DNA of 64,000 nucleotides from Aquitalea denitrificans (GTDB lineage Bacteria; Pseudomonadota; Gammaproteobacteria; Burkholderiales; Chromobacteriaceae): positions 1,426,001 to 1,490,000 of the forward strand of contig NZ_CP047241.1 in assembly GCF_009856625.1 (NCBI RefSeq), in the 5' to 3' direction. This document shows, piece after piece, positions 40,602-49,344 of this stretch (its first letter is position 1; every line of letters begins with the position of its first letter). The translations under genes were made by a program, and so were the position numbers. The notes beneath the pieces were generated by a model that did no database searches, was not told the origin of the DNA, and saw only the letters and a program-made list of their open reading frames with translations.

Positions 40602-42029
40602 ATGCCGTTTCGTTCACAATTCTCCCGCCGCCTGTTGCTGAGCGGCCTGCTGGCCGCGCTGCCGCTGACTGCCTGCACCACGGTAGGCCCTGATTACCAC
40701 GGTGCGCCGCTGCTGCCCACCGGACAGCAACTGGTGCGCGCCACCACGCCGGCAACATCCCCGCTGGTACAGCCGGCGCAATGGTGGCTAAGCCTGCACG
40801 ATGCCCAGCTGGACCGGCTATTGGCCCGTGCCATGCAAGACAGTCCTGATCTGGCAGCGGCACAGGCGCGCCTGCGCCAGTCGCGTGCCGGTCTGGCACA
40901 GCAGCAGGCCAATACCCGGCCCAAGAGTGCGGCCAGCGCCGTTGGCCTGGCGTTGGACATGGGGCCGGGTACCGACTCGGCGCAGAGCTTGCGCTTTTAC
41001 AATCTGGGCCTGGATGCCAGCTGGGAGGTCGATCTGTTTGGCGGCAACCGGCGGGCGGTGGAGGCGGCCACGGCGCAGGCCGGGCAGGCGCAGGCCAGGC
41101 TGGCTGACGCGCAGGTTTCCCTGTTGGCGGATGTGGTGCAGGCCTATGCCCAGCTGCGGTTGCGGCAACATGAAGTACAGGTGCGTACCCAGCTGCTGCA
41201 ACTGGATGAAAACCTGCTGCAGCTGGTGCAGCAACGACGTAGCGCCGGGGTGATTGGCGATATGGAACTGGCAAGCCAGCGCAGCCATCTGCTGGACAGC
41301 CAGCGTGCGCTGCAGGATGCTCGGCAGACGCTGACCGAGGCGCTGGACCAACTGGCCCTGCTGTGCGGTCAGCCATCTGGCGCGCTGGATGCCGAGCTGG
41401 CAACGGTGGGGGAGATTCCGGCGGTGCCGGCGGAGGTGGCGGTGGGCGATGTGGCCAGCCTGCTGCACCAGCGGCCCGATATCCGCAGCGCCGAGCGCCA
41501 GCTGGCGGCCAGCACGGCGCGCATCGGCCAGCGCAAGGCCGGCTACTTTCCCAAGCTGACGCTGCTGGGCGATATCGGCCTGGGGGCCACCTCGGCCAGC
41601 AAGCTGTTGTCGCGTAGCAGCAGCATGCTGCTGGCAGCACCCTACCTCAGCTGGGACTGGCTGGACTTTGGTCGCACCGGCGCGGCGGTGGAGCAGGCCG
41701 AGGCCGAGCGCGACGAGGCCGATGCCAATTACCGGTCTGCCGTGCTGCATGCGCTGCAGGACGCCAACCAGTCGCTGTCACGCTACGCCCATGAGCGCGA
41801 CACCCTGCGCAAGCAGCAGGCGCTGCTGGCCTCGGCCAGTCAGCAAGCGCAGTTGATGGCACAGCGGCGCCAGGCCGGGGTGGCTGACCAGAGCCAACTG
41901 ATCGATGCCCGGCGCACGCTGCTGACTGCCACCCTGGCGGAGCAGGACAGCCGGGCGGCGCTGCTGCAAGCCTTTGCTACCTTGCACAAGAGCCTGGGGC
42001 TGGGCTGGCAGGCTGACGCCGGCACATAG
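40602..42029 (+). CDS. outer-membrane efflux lipoprotein, NodT family
   Basis: A 475-residue TolC-like outer-membrane factor. The start at 40602 gives a lipoprotein signal with lipobox LTAC (Cys25) followed by TTVGPDYHGAPL, the NodT/OprM hallmark. Two OEP repeats follow (about 70-260 and 285-465), with HQRPDIRSAERQLAASTARI in the second. It is the last gene of the emr operon. Confidence 0.92.
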   Translation: MPFRSQFSRRLLLSGLLAALPLTACTTVGPDYHGAPLLPTGQQLVRATTPATSPLVQPAQWWLSLHDAQLDRLLARAMQDSPDLAAAQARLRQSRAGLAQQQANTRPKSAASAVGLALDMGPGTDSAQSLRFYNLGLDASWEVDLFGGNRRAVEAATAQAGQAQARLADAQVSLLADVVQAYAQLRLRQHEVQVRTQLLQLDENLLQLVQQRRSAGVIGDMELASQRSHLLDSQRALQDARQTLTEALDQLALLCGQPSGALDAELATVGEIPAVPAEVAVGDVASLLHQRPDIRSAERQLAASTARIGQRKAGYFPKLTLLGDIGLGATSASKLLSRSSSMLLAAPYLSWDWLDFGRTGAAVEQAEAERDEADANYRSAVLHALQDANQSLSRYAHERDTLRKQQALLASASQQAQLMAQRRQAGVADQSQLIDARRTLLTATLAEQDSRAALLQAFATLHKSLGLGWQADAGT

Positions 42030-42041
42030 GAATGGACAGGA

Positions 42042-42839
42042 TCATAGCTTGCCGGCTGGCAGGGCAGCGTCAATCAGCACATTCAGCCTGCCGTGCGAGC
42101 AGTGCTCCACCCGGGCGCTGACCCCGAACACCCTGGCCAGCTGTGCCGGAGTAATCACCTCGGCTGGCAGGCCGCAGCCTTGCAGCCGGCCCTGGTTCAG
42201 CAGCAAGGTGCGGTCCCCGTGCTTGAGGGCAATATTGAGGTCATGCAGCACGATTAACGTCAGCATATTGCGCTGGCGGGTTTCGGTCTGGATCAGCCGC
42301 ATCACTTCAAACTGCCGTCGCAGATCCAGTGCCGACAGCGGTTCGTCCAGCAGCAGGATGTCCGGTTCGCGGATCAGCGCCTGTGCCAGCGCCACAATCT
42401 GCTTTTGCCCGCCGGACAACTCACCCAACTGGCGATGGGCCAGCTGGCTGATGCCCAGGCGGTGCAGCAGCTGTTCCACCGCCGACCTGCTGTCGTCGCC
42501 CAGCCCGCTGCGCAGCGCATTGGCCGCTACCATCACGCTTTCATCTACCCGCAGTCTTACATCGCCGGGCAGGTTCTGCGGCAAGTAAACCAGCTTGCCC
42601 TCTGCCTGCCCCCGGCCACGGCCCAGCTCGCGGCCATCCAGCAGCATGCGGCCCTGCCTGGGCAGCAGGCCGGCCATGGCCTTGAGCAGGGTGGACTTGC
42701 CGCAGCCATTCGGCCCCAGCAGCACGATCACCTCGCCGCGCGGCAGCAGGCCGGTGGATATATTGTCCAGCACACGTTGGCGGCCGTAATGCACGCTCAG
42801 CGCTTCCACAGTCAGTCCTTGCACAGTCAGTCCTTGCAT
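42042..42839 (-). CDS. ABC ATPase of a ferric-siderophore importer (FecE-like)
   Basis: A 265-residue ATPase. Walker A GPNGCGKST, signature LSGGQKQIVALAQAL and Walker B ILLLDEPLSALDL are intact; the ERQ/RQ-rich region and size match FecE/FhuC-type importers. The start overlaps the permease stop by one base. The N-terminus contains a duplicated QGLTV pentapeptide caused by a 15-base tandem repeat in the DNA (42808-42837). It energises the FecCD-type permease. Confidence 0.93.
   Translation of the reverse strand: MQGLTVQGLTVEALSVHYGRQRVLDNISTGLLPRGEVIVLLGPNGCGKSTLLKAMAGLLPRQGRMLLDGRELGRGRGQAEGKLVYLPQNLPGDVRLRVDESVMVAANALRSGLGDDSRSAVEQLLHRLGISQLAHRQLGELSGGQKQIVALAQALIREPDILLLDEPLSALDLRRQFEVMRLIQTETRQRNMLTLIVLHDLNIALKHGDRTLLLNQGRLQGCGLPAEVITPAQLARVFGVSARVEHCSHGRLNVLIDAALPAGKL
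42808..42837. repeat. 15-base perfect tandem duplication
   Basis: Two adjacent copies of ACAGTCAGTCCTTGC, in frame, double the pentapeptide QGLTV at the ATPase N-terminus. It is a recent duplication or a variable-number site. Confidence 0.9.
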
Positions 42840-43897
42840 CAGTTGCTTCTCCCGTTGCGACAGACAATCACCATGAAAAAGGGAATGCCGACCAGCGCGG
42901 TGACAATGCCGACCGGAATGATGATGCCTGGCAGCAGCAGGCGCGATACCAGCGAGGAGCAGGACAGGATAATGCCGCCCACCAGCATGGATGCCGGCAG
43001 GAAGAAGCGGTGATCCTCACCGAACAGCGAACGGGCGATATGCGGTGCCACCAGGCCGATGAAGCCGATGGTGCCGGCCATGGCCACTGCCGTGCCAGCC
43101 AGCAGGCTGACCCGGAACAAGGCACGCAGGCGCAGTGCCGCGACATTCACGCCAAAGCTGCTGGCGCGTTCTTCCCCCATGCGTAGGGCGGTCAGCCGCC
43201 AGCTGTCGGTCAGCGCCCAGGGCAGGCTCAGCAGCAGGGTTAGCGTCAGCAGGCCCACTGCCTGCCAGCTGGCATGACTCAGGCTGCCCATGGTCCAGAA
43301 CACGATGTTCTGCAGCGACTCGGTGGTGGCGGCAAACTGCACCAGCGATAGCAGCGCATGGCAGGAAAAGTCGCAGGCAATGCCGAACATGATGATGCCG
43401 GTGCTGCTAAGCCGAGCCAGCCTGCCCGTGAGATCCAGCAGCAGTGCCACGCTCATGGCAAAGGCAAAGGCCGCTGTCGGTACCAGCCAGCTGCCGCCGT
43501 AAGCCGGCAGGTGATCCTGCAGCAACATGCCCAGCGCCGCGCCCAGTGCTGCGGCGGCCGACAGACCCAGGGTGAAGGGGCTGGCCAGCGGATTGCCCAG
43601 CACGGTTTGCAGCTCTGCCCCGGCCAGGCCCAGCGCCATGCCTACGGTTACCGCCAGTAAGGCCATGGGCAGGCGGATATCCCATACCACCAGTACATGC
43701 ATGGCATCCCCCTGCCGCTGCAGCGCGGCAGCCAGCTGTGCCAGGCTTAGCCCGGCAGGACCGATGGTGAAATCCAGCAGCAGGCTGCCCGCTATCAGCA
43801 GCAGGGCGCACAGCAGGCCGGCGGCTTTGCGCCACTGCACGCTGGCATAACTGCGGGGCGGTGTTGCGGCCAGGCTTGGCGTTGGCGTCTGGCTCAT
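42839..43897 (-). CDS. FecCD-family ABC permease for iron-siderophore
   Basis: A 352-residue inner-membrane permease. The start at 43897 (MSQTPTPSLAATPPRSYASV) is preferred; upstream in-frame codons lie inside the binding-protein gene. About ten membrane spans follow. LPMALLAVTVGMALGLAGAE and GNPLASPFTLGLSAAAALG are the standard FecCD/BtuC motifs, and GTIGFIGLVAPHIARSLFG is the ATPase-coupling loop. Its start overlaps the binding-protein stop by four bases (ATGA). Confidence 0.94.
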   Translation of the reverse strand: MSQTPTPSLAATPPRSYASVQWRKAAGLLCALLLIAGSLLLDFTIGPAGLSLAQLAAALQRQGDAMHVLVVWDIRLPMALLAVTVGMALGLAGAELQTVLGNPLASPFTLGLSAAAALGAALGMLLQDHLPAYGGSWLVPTAAFAFAMSVALLLDLTGRLARLSSTGIIMFGIACDFSCHALLSLVQFAATTESLQNIVFWTMGSLSHASWQAVGLLTLTLLLSLPWALTDSWRLTALRMGEERASSFGVNVAALRLRALFRVSLLAGTAVAMAGTIGFIGLVAPHIARSLFGEDHRFFLPASMLVGGIILSCSSLVSRLLLPGIIIPVGIVTALVGIPFFMVIVCRNGRSN

Positions 43898-45012
43898 TGC
43901 CGTGCCAGCCAGTAGGTGCCACCCGGCTGCATGGCGCCAAAGCGCTGATGCATCTCGGTCCAGCTGCGTTGCGGGTCGATATCGCGGAACTGCTGCGGAT
44001 GCAGCCATTTGGCCAGTGCTTCGATCAGGATGATGTGTTGCGGCATGTCATAGAACATGTGCCAGGCGGCAAATACATGTGCTCCTCGGGCTGCGGGCAG
44101 GCCCTTTAGCTGTGCGCGATTGCCCACGCGCTGCAGCGAGGCCCGGGCCGTAGCCGCATCGGTGGCGGCTCCCAGCTGCAAGCCCTTGCTGCTGCCCGGC
44201 GCGGCAGCGCCACTGGCCAGATAGTAGGCTGGCTGGCTGACCAATACCTGCTCGATATTGATGGGCCCCAGCGGCGTTGCCAGCAGGCTGCTGCCCAGAT
44301 TACGGCCACCGGCCACCTCCAGCATTTCGCCAAAGCTGCCCTTGCCTGCGGTCATCAGATTATCAAAGGTGTCGGCACGGACATCGGCGAATACCAGTGG
44401 TTTTGCCTGTGCCGGCAGGCGTGCCACCCGCTGGCGGATCAGCGCGAGCTTGTCTTCATAGAAGCGGACAAAGGCTTCCGCCTGGCTGCGGCGGTCCAGT
44501 GCCGCGCCGAGTATGCGCATGCTGGGCACGGTGTGTTCCAGCGGTTTTTCGCGGAAATCCACAAACACCACCGGTACCCCGGCGCGGGTGAGCAGGTCCA
44601 CCAGCGGGCTGCCCAGATTGGGACCGTGGCCGGAGATACTAAAGATGGCCAGATCCGGTTTCAGGGTCAGCACCTTTTCCGGGCTGATGGTGGCCTCGCT
44701 GGTCTGGCCGATCAGCGGGATGCTGTCGATCTGGGGAAAGCGCTGGCGGTAGGCGGCGTAGCCTTGCTTGTCCAGCAGGCGGAAGTCGCCTTGCCAGCCG
44801 GCAATACGGGCAAAGGGCTGTTTGCCTTCCAGCAGTGACATGGCATAGAACAGCCGGCCCTCGCCCAGCAGCACGCGTTGCACCGTGGGCGGGATATCGA
44901 CCTTGCGGCCGGCAATGTCGACCACGCTGCTGGCCGTGGCCATGAATGAAGTCAGCAGCAGGGCGCAGGCAAGGTGCAATGCACGGCCTGGCAAGAAGCG
45001 GAAGGGGGTCAT
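43894..45012 (-). CDS. periplasmic iron-siderophore binding protein (TroA/FecB fold)
   Basis: A 372-residue exported substrate-binding protein. The start at 45012 gives a signal peptide ending near ATASS (about residue 28). The mature part begins VVDIAGRKVDIPPTVQRVLL, the usual start of the FecB/BtuF-like (Peripla_BP_2) domain. KPDLAIFSISGHGPN, the long backbone helix and a second lobe follow. It delivers a ferric chelate to the FecCD-type permease encoded next. Confidence 0.9.
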   Translation of the reverse strand: MTPFRFLPGRALHLACALLLTSFMATASSVVDIAGRKVDIPPTVQRVLLGEGRLFYAMSLLEGKQPFARIAGWQGDFRLLDKQGYAAYRQRFPQIDSIPLIGQTSEATISPEKVLTLKPDLAIFSISGHGPNLGSPLVDLLTRAGVPVVFVDFREKPLEHTVPSMRILGAALDRRSQAEAFVRFYEDKLALIRQRVARLPAQAKPLVFADVRADTFDNLMTAGKGSFGEMLEVAGGRNLGSSLLATPLGPINIEQVLVSQPAYYLASGAAAPGSSKGLQLGAATDAATARASLQRVGNRAQLKGLPAARGAHVFAAWHMFYDMPQHIILIEALAKWLHPQQFRDIDPQRSWTEMHQRFGAMQPGGTYWLARQ

Positions 45013-45142
45013 GATGGGTCCTGAAGAGCCTGAGTGCGCGGAAAAAAAATGATGCAGATTGCTGCTGCAGTATGCCGGGTAGCGGGCTTGCATTTGTTTG
45101 CCGGCACGGCAAGCACGTTTGCTGCAGCGGCAATGTGCTGTG

Positions 45143-46021
45143 TCAACGCATGGCTTCGCGCGGGGTGATGCCAAAACGGCGGCGAAAGGCGGTGGAAAAA
45201 TTGGCTGGGGAGCTGAAGCCTGCATCCAGCGCAATTTGGGTGATGCTGTACTGGCCCTCTGTCAGTGCCTGTCTGGCCTGTTCCAGTCGCGCCACACGCA
45301 GGTAGTCCATCACGCTGCAGCCGAATTCGCGGCGGAAATGACGCTGTAGGGTGCTGCTGCTCATGTGCACGCTGGCGGCAAGCTGGCCGATATCCCAGTC
45401 ATTGGCGGCACCGGCATCAATCATGTCCTTGAGCCGCAGCAGGCTGTTGCGATGTGGACCGCTGCGGCCCTGGGCTTCGGGCAACAGGCAGGCCAGGGTT
45501 TCCGCCAGCAGCTGCAGGCCCAGCATTTCCCTTTCCAGCTTGTCCAGCAGCGGGCGCGAGGTGCGGTGGCGCAGCAGCTGCCAGCCCAGCTGGGCCAGCC
45601 GGCCACTGCATTGCCAGTCGCTGGCGTGCACGGCGGCCTTGCCCGGTCGCTGGCCAAGTTCCGGCGGCAGCAGCAGATCGTGTTGCGCCAGCCATTGCGG
45701 GCTGATGGTCAGGCACAGCTTGCTTTCCCGCTCGATGCAGCTGGCGCGGCGTTCAAAGCGGACTTCATCGTGCAGGTTGGCAATCAGGATGGCGCTCTGC
45801 CCCGGTTGGCGGGCGCTGAGCAGGAAGTGCTCGCGGTCCAGGCAGCAGTCGATTTCCCCTTCCAGCACCATGATCAGGCGCAGGCCGGGGGCATTGGTGG
45901 TCTGGTGGCCATGGCTATGGGATTGACGGCTGTTGGCGCTGATCAGAAAGCCCGGGCTGGCCTCCTGCGACCACATGGTGGGGGAAGGACAATTGTGCAT
46001 GGGCGGAAAAGCATTCTGCAT
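45143..46021 (-). CDS. AraC-family regulator, PchR-like
   Basis: A protein of about 292 residues from Met at 46021 (the frame is open to 46048). The C-terminal AraC domain (about 200-290) has two HTH motifs: IGQLAASVHMSSSTLQRHFR and ITQIALDAGFSSPANFSTAF, ending RRRFGITPREAMR. The N-terminal half is a putative ligand domain rich in His and Cys. PchR-type AraC regulators respond to ferric siderophores; the location between the binding protein and the Fur-controlled esterase/receptor genes supports that role. Confidence 0.88.
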   Translation of the reverse strand: MQNAFPPMHNCPSPTMWSQEASPGFLISANSRQSHSHGHQTTNAPGLRLIMVLEGEIDCCLDREHFLLSARQPGQSAILIANLHDEVRFERRASCIERESKLCLTISPQWLAQHDLLLPPELGQRPGKAAVHASDWQCSGRLAQLGWQLLRHRTSRPLLDKLEREMLGLQLLAETLACLLPEAQGRSGPHRNSLLRLKDMIDAGAANDWDIGQLAASVHMSSSTLQRHFRREFGCSVMDYLRVARLEQARQALTEGQYSITQIALDAGFSSPANFSTAFRRRFGITPREAMR

Positions 46022-46071
46022 CTTGATCAAAGGTAATGCGCACGACAAAACCGGATAATGGCTGCCGTACT

Positions 46072-46096
46072 AATGATAATGAGAAGGATTATCATT
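46072..46096 (+). promoter_or_regulatory. Fur box upstream of the esterase and receptor genes
   Basis: AATGATAAT and ATTATCATT form a perfect 9-base inverted repeat with a 7-base spacer, matching the GATAAT-type Fur box. The AAGGA ribosome site of the following gene lies inside it, and the araC gene starts 50 bases to the left, so Fur could control both directions. Confidence 0.8.
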
Positions 46097-46098
46097 TA

Positions 46099-47004
46099 AT
46101 GAATGCCAAGTTTCAAGCCGTTTTCCATTTTCTTACCTGCCTTGCCTTGTGGCTGGGACTGGGGACAGCGTCAGCCCTGGCGGCAGGGCAGGATGGCGTG
46201 GTGCTATTGCGCGGGGCCAGCCAGTTCGGGATGACATCCAGTTACACCGGGCAAAACTACATCATCTACCTGTCGGTACCGGAAGCCCCGGCTCCAACAG
46301 GTGGCTACCCGGTGCTGTATGCGCTGGATGGTGACAGCAGCTTCCCGGCCCTGCATCTGGCCAATCCGCGTTCGGCAGAGGCGTTGGCCATGCAGGCCGC
46401 GCATGGTCGCAATGCACCAGACCCCGGCATCGTGGTGGCCATCGGCTACGGGCGCGACATGTTGCAGACGCGGGATTTGCGCAGCCGCGACTACCTGCCA
46501 CCACTGCAATCCACTTCCAGCCCCAGCGGGGCCGATGCATTTGCCCTGTTCATCGAACGCGAACTCAAACCGCAGATTGCCGCCCGTTTTCCTATCAATC
46601 CGGCTCGCCAGTCGCTGCTGGGACATTCCTATGGCGGCCTGTTCACCCTGTACCGGCTGTTGCAACAGCCTGCCGCCTTCCAGCGCTACTTTGCCATCAG
46701 CCCCTCGCTGTGGGCTGCCGAGGGCCGGGTAGCCGACATGGGCTTCAGTCAGCCACCTGCGGCACGGCTGGCTTTGTGGATAGGCGGTAACGAGCAGCCA
46801 GCTGCCGCAGTCAGTGCCGATCCTGCACGCAAGACGCGGGTAGAGGCCCGCAACATGCTGGGCAAGGCACAAGCCTTTGCCGCCCGCATGCAGGCCGTGC
46901 CCGGCCTTGACACCGATTTCCGCGTGGTACCCGACCACGACCACGGCGAAATGGCCATCTATGCCTACGCCCGCGTGCTGCGGCTGGCCTTTGCCGCAGA
47001 CTGA
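46099..47004 (+). CDS. siderophore esterase, IroE-like alpha/beta hydrolase
   Basis: A 301-residue exported hydrolase. The start at 46099 gives a signal peptide (about 1-28, ending SALAAGQ). The nucleophile Ser177 lies in LLGHSYGGLFTLYRLL and the catalytic His probably in DHDHGEM near 287. The N-terminal SQFGMTSSYTGQNYIIYLSV and GGYPVLYALDGD segments match IroE-type periplasmic esterases, which cut trilactone catecholate siderophores. It is the first gene after a Fur box and is followed by the receptor gene 36 bases on. Confidence 0.85.
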   Translation: MNAKFQAVFHFLTCLALWLGLGTASALAAGQDGVVLLRGASQFGMTSSYTGQNYIIYLSVPEAPAPTGGYPVLYALDGDSSFPALHLANPRSAEALAMQAAHGRNAPDPGIVVAIGYGRDMLQTRDLRSRDYLPPLQSTSSPSGADAFALFIERELKPQIAARFPINPARQSLLGHSYGGLFTLYRLLQQPAAFQRYFAISPSLWAAEGRVADMGFSQPPAARLALWIGGNEQPAAAVSADPARKTRVEARNMLGKAQAFAARMQAVPGLDTDFRVVPDHDHGEMAIYAYARVLRLAFAAD

Positions 47005-47040
47005 TTTTTCCTGATTACCGACCTTAGCGAGAACAGCAAG

Positions 47041-49074
47041 ATGACACAGCGTGATGAGCACCGGCTTAACCCTCTGACCCGGCAGGTCCTGCTGGCACTG
47101 ACCGGCAGCCTGCTGTCACTGGCAGCCGGCACAGCCCATGGCGAGGCAGCGGCTGCCACGGACAGCCAGCTGGACACCGTGGTGGTGAGTGGCGAGAAAA
47201 TGCCGCGCAGCCTGAGCAAGGCCACCACGGCGGTGACCGTGGTGGGGGCGGACCAGCTGGAGAAGGGCGATATTTCCTCGGTCAACGAACTGGCACAAAA
47301 AGTACCCAATGCCGTGGTGAACCCGGCTGGCGGCATCAATATCCGCGGCGTGGAAAGCACCGGCCCGGCCACCGGCCTGTATACCTTCTTTGGCGGTGCC
47401 CGCCCGCGGGTAGCCACCATGCTGGATGGCGTAGCCGAGGCCTGGACCGGCCAGCAGTATATGGATGCCGACATGTGGGATGTGAAACAGGTGGAAGTGC
47501 TACGCGGCCCGCAATCCACCACCCAGGGGCGCAATGCCATTGGCGGCGCGGTGCTGGTACAGACCCGCGACCCCAGCTTTGTTCCGGAAGGCGCGTTGCG
47601 CCTGGGCTGGGAAACCGCCGATGGCCGTGCCAACGCCGCCGGTATGGTATCCGGCCCGCTGGTAAAGGATGAGCTGGCCTACCGTCTGACCGCGCAGGGG
47701 GTGAGGGGGAACGACTACATCCAGTACGCCGGTAAGACCGGCAATGACAACCCGTCCCATGTGCAAAACTACGATGTACGCGGCAAGCTATTGTGGACGC
47801 CGGCATCCATGCCGGATTTCCAGGCCAAGCTGACGCTGTCGCATCGCCAGTACCAGGGCGATTACCTGAACCAGGTGAGCAACCCGGTTTCGGCCTACAC
47901 CTATATTGCCTCCACCAGCAATAACTACCGCACGCAGGATTCCAACAACACCACCGCCACGTTGGAATCGCAATATGCCTTTGCTGCCGGCGTCACCGGC
48001 TACCTGCAATACAGCTTCAGCGACAACCACATCGGTTTTGTGCAACGCCCCACCGCGATGACGCTGGGCATGGATGACCAGAACCACACCGTGGAAGGCC
48101 GCGTGGTGTTCAAGCGCCCGGATAGTGCGGTCAACGGCGTGCTGGGCATGTACCTGTACCAGCGTGACCAGGACCTGAGCGCCTATGGTGCTGCCACGCT
48201 ATCCGGTAGCGATAGCGTGAAGACCGGTGCCGTGTATGGCGATGGCGAGTGGGTGCTCAGCCCGGCCTGGTCCTTGCTGGGCGGGGTGCGGGTGGAGAAG
48301 GAAGAACAGCAGCGCAATATCGTCTACAACAACCACCGCCTGCAGGCCGACATCGACAAGACCAGCCTGCTGCCCAAGGCCGGGGTCAGCTATCGCTGGT
48401 CGGACGATACCAATCTCAACTTCGTGGTGCGCAAGGGCTATAACCCGGGCGGGGTGTCGTTTGACACCAGCCACAACTACGCGGTGTACCAGTACGACAG
48501 CGAAAGCGTGAATTCCTACGAAGCCATGCTCAAGACACGCTGGCAGCAGCTGAAATTCAGCGCCAACCTGTTCTACAACGATTACGACAACTACCAGATG
48601 AGCTACTCGTCCATCCTCTACAATATGCCCAAGGCGCATACCGATGGCCTGGAGCTGGGGGCGGAGCTGCCACTGGCCGGTGGCTGGGAGCTGGGTGCCA
48701 GCGTGGGGCTGCTGCAAAGCCGCATCGACCAGGCCCCCAGCGGGCTGAGCGCGGCCACCGGCAACCAGCTGACCTATGCACCGGAAACCACGGTTTCGGC
48801 CAGCGTGAAACGCCACTGGGGCCAATGGGAAAGCTGGCTGAATGCGCAGTATGTCGGCAAGTACTATACCGATGCGGCCAACTCCAAGACGGCCATGGGC
48901 GGTGACTACACCCTGGTCAACATGGGGCTGAGCTATGCGTTGACGCATGACATCACCCTGCGTGGCTATGTGAAAAATGCCTTCAACCAGACGCTGGTGC
49001 TGGGCATGCGCACCACCGGCTTCTATGTGGGCGCGCCGCGCACCTATGGGGTGAATGCCGAATACCGCTTCTGA
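47041..49074 (+). CDS. TonB-dependent siderophore receptor
   Basis: A 677-residue outer-membrane receptor. A signal peptide (about 1-38) precedes a TonB-box-like DTVVVSGEKM, the plug domain (about 50-165; INIRGVEST, VEVLRGPQSTTQGRNAIGGA) and a 22-strand barrel ending in YGVNAEYRF with terminal Phe. It imports a ferric chelate, probably the same catecholate whose hydrolysis the neighbouring esterase carries out. Ligand identity is inference. A hairpin follows 18 bases after the stop. Confidence 0.95.
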   Translation: MTQRDEHRLNPLTRQVLLALTGSLLSLAAGTAHGEAAAATDSQLDTVVVSGEKMPRSLSKATTAVTVVGADQLEKGDISSVNELAQKVPNAVVNPAGGINIRGVESTGPATGLYTFFGGARPRVATMLDGVAEAWTGQQYMDADMWDVKQVEVLRGPQSTTQGRNAIGGAVLVQTRDPSFVPEGALRLGWETADGRANAAGMVSGPLVKDELAYRLTAQGVRGNDYIQYAGKTGNDNPSHVQNYDVRGKLLWTPASMPDFQAKLTLSHRQYQGDYLNQVSNPVSAYTYIASTSNNYRTQDSNNTTATLESQYAFAAGVTGYLQYSFSDNHIGFVQRPTAMTLGMDDQNHTVEGRVVFKRPDSAVNGVLGMYLYQRDQDLSAYGAATLSGSDSVKTGAVYGDGEWVLSPAWSLLGGVRVEKEEQQRNIVYNNHRLQADIDKTSLLPKAGVSYRWSDDTNLNFVVRKGYNPGGVSFDTSHNYAVYQYDSESVNSYEAMLKTRWQQLKFSANLFYNDYDNYQMSYSSILYNMPKAHTDGLELGAELPLAGGWELGASVGLLQSRIDQAPSGLSAATGNQLTYAPETTVSASVKRHWGQWESWLNAQYVGKYYTDAANSKTAMGGDYTLVNMGLSYALTHDITLRGYVKNAFNQTLVLGMRTTGFYVGAPRTYGVNAEYRF

Positions 49075-49091
49075 TCACGAGCGGATACAAC

Positions 49092-49116
49092 AAGGGAGTC
49101 CCGATGGGACTCCCTT
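49092..49116 (+). terminator. hairpin after the receptor gene (copy 1)
   Basis: AAGGGAGTCCC and GGGACTCCCTT pair perfectly around GAT. There is no long T tract. The same stem recurs at 49291-49315. Confidence 0.7.
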
Positions 49117-49290
49117 CAGGCTGCTGACAAAGTCATTTGATGCGCTTGTACTGGACCCGGCAAAGCCGGGCCTTCCGACCACGCACTTGATTCCGCAGCC
49201 TTCCCATCTATTCCCAATCCCCCCGCCCTTTCCCAGAAAGGGAGCCTCGCTTTCTATTCAGAAAGCGAGAAGAGGTTTGTCAATAATCTG
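49117..49290. repeat. hairpin-rich spacer between two identical stems
   Basis: In 174 bases there are three further perfect hairpins (49156-49170, CCCGGC/GCCGGG; 49226-49242, CCCTTTC/GAAAGGG; 49246-49269, CTCGCTTTCT/AGAAAGCGAG) and an outer inverted pair TGACAAA (49125-49131) and TTTGTCA (49276-49282). No coding character is seen. Confidence 0.6.
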
Positions 49291-49315
49291 AAGGGAGTCC
49301 CGCCGGGACTCCCTT
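49291..49315 (-). terminator. hairpin after the RND operon (copy 2)
   Basis: AAGGGAGTCCC and GGGACTCCCTT around GCC, with the same stem as copy 1. It lies 29 bases beyond the stop of the outer-membrane factor gene on the minus strand. Confidence 0.7.
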
Positions 49316-49344
49316 TTCCATGCCTGCAATCAGCCTACTGGTAC

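Noticed and set aside
40600..41750. Long minus-strand open frames opposite the emr outer-membrane factor gene
   Set aside because: Pro/Ala/His-rich translations typical of antisense to GC-rich coding DNA; no ribosome site or domain.
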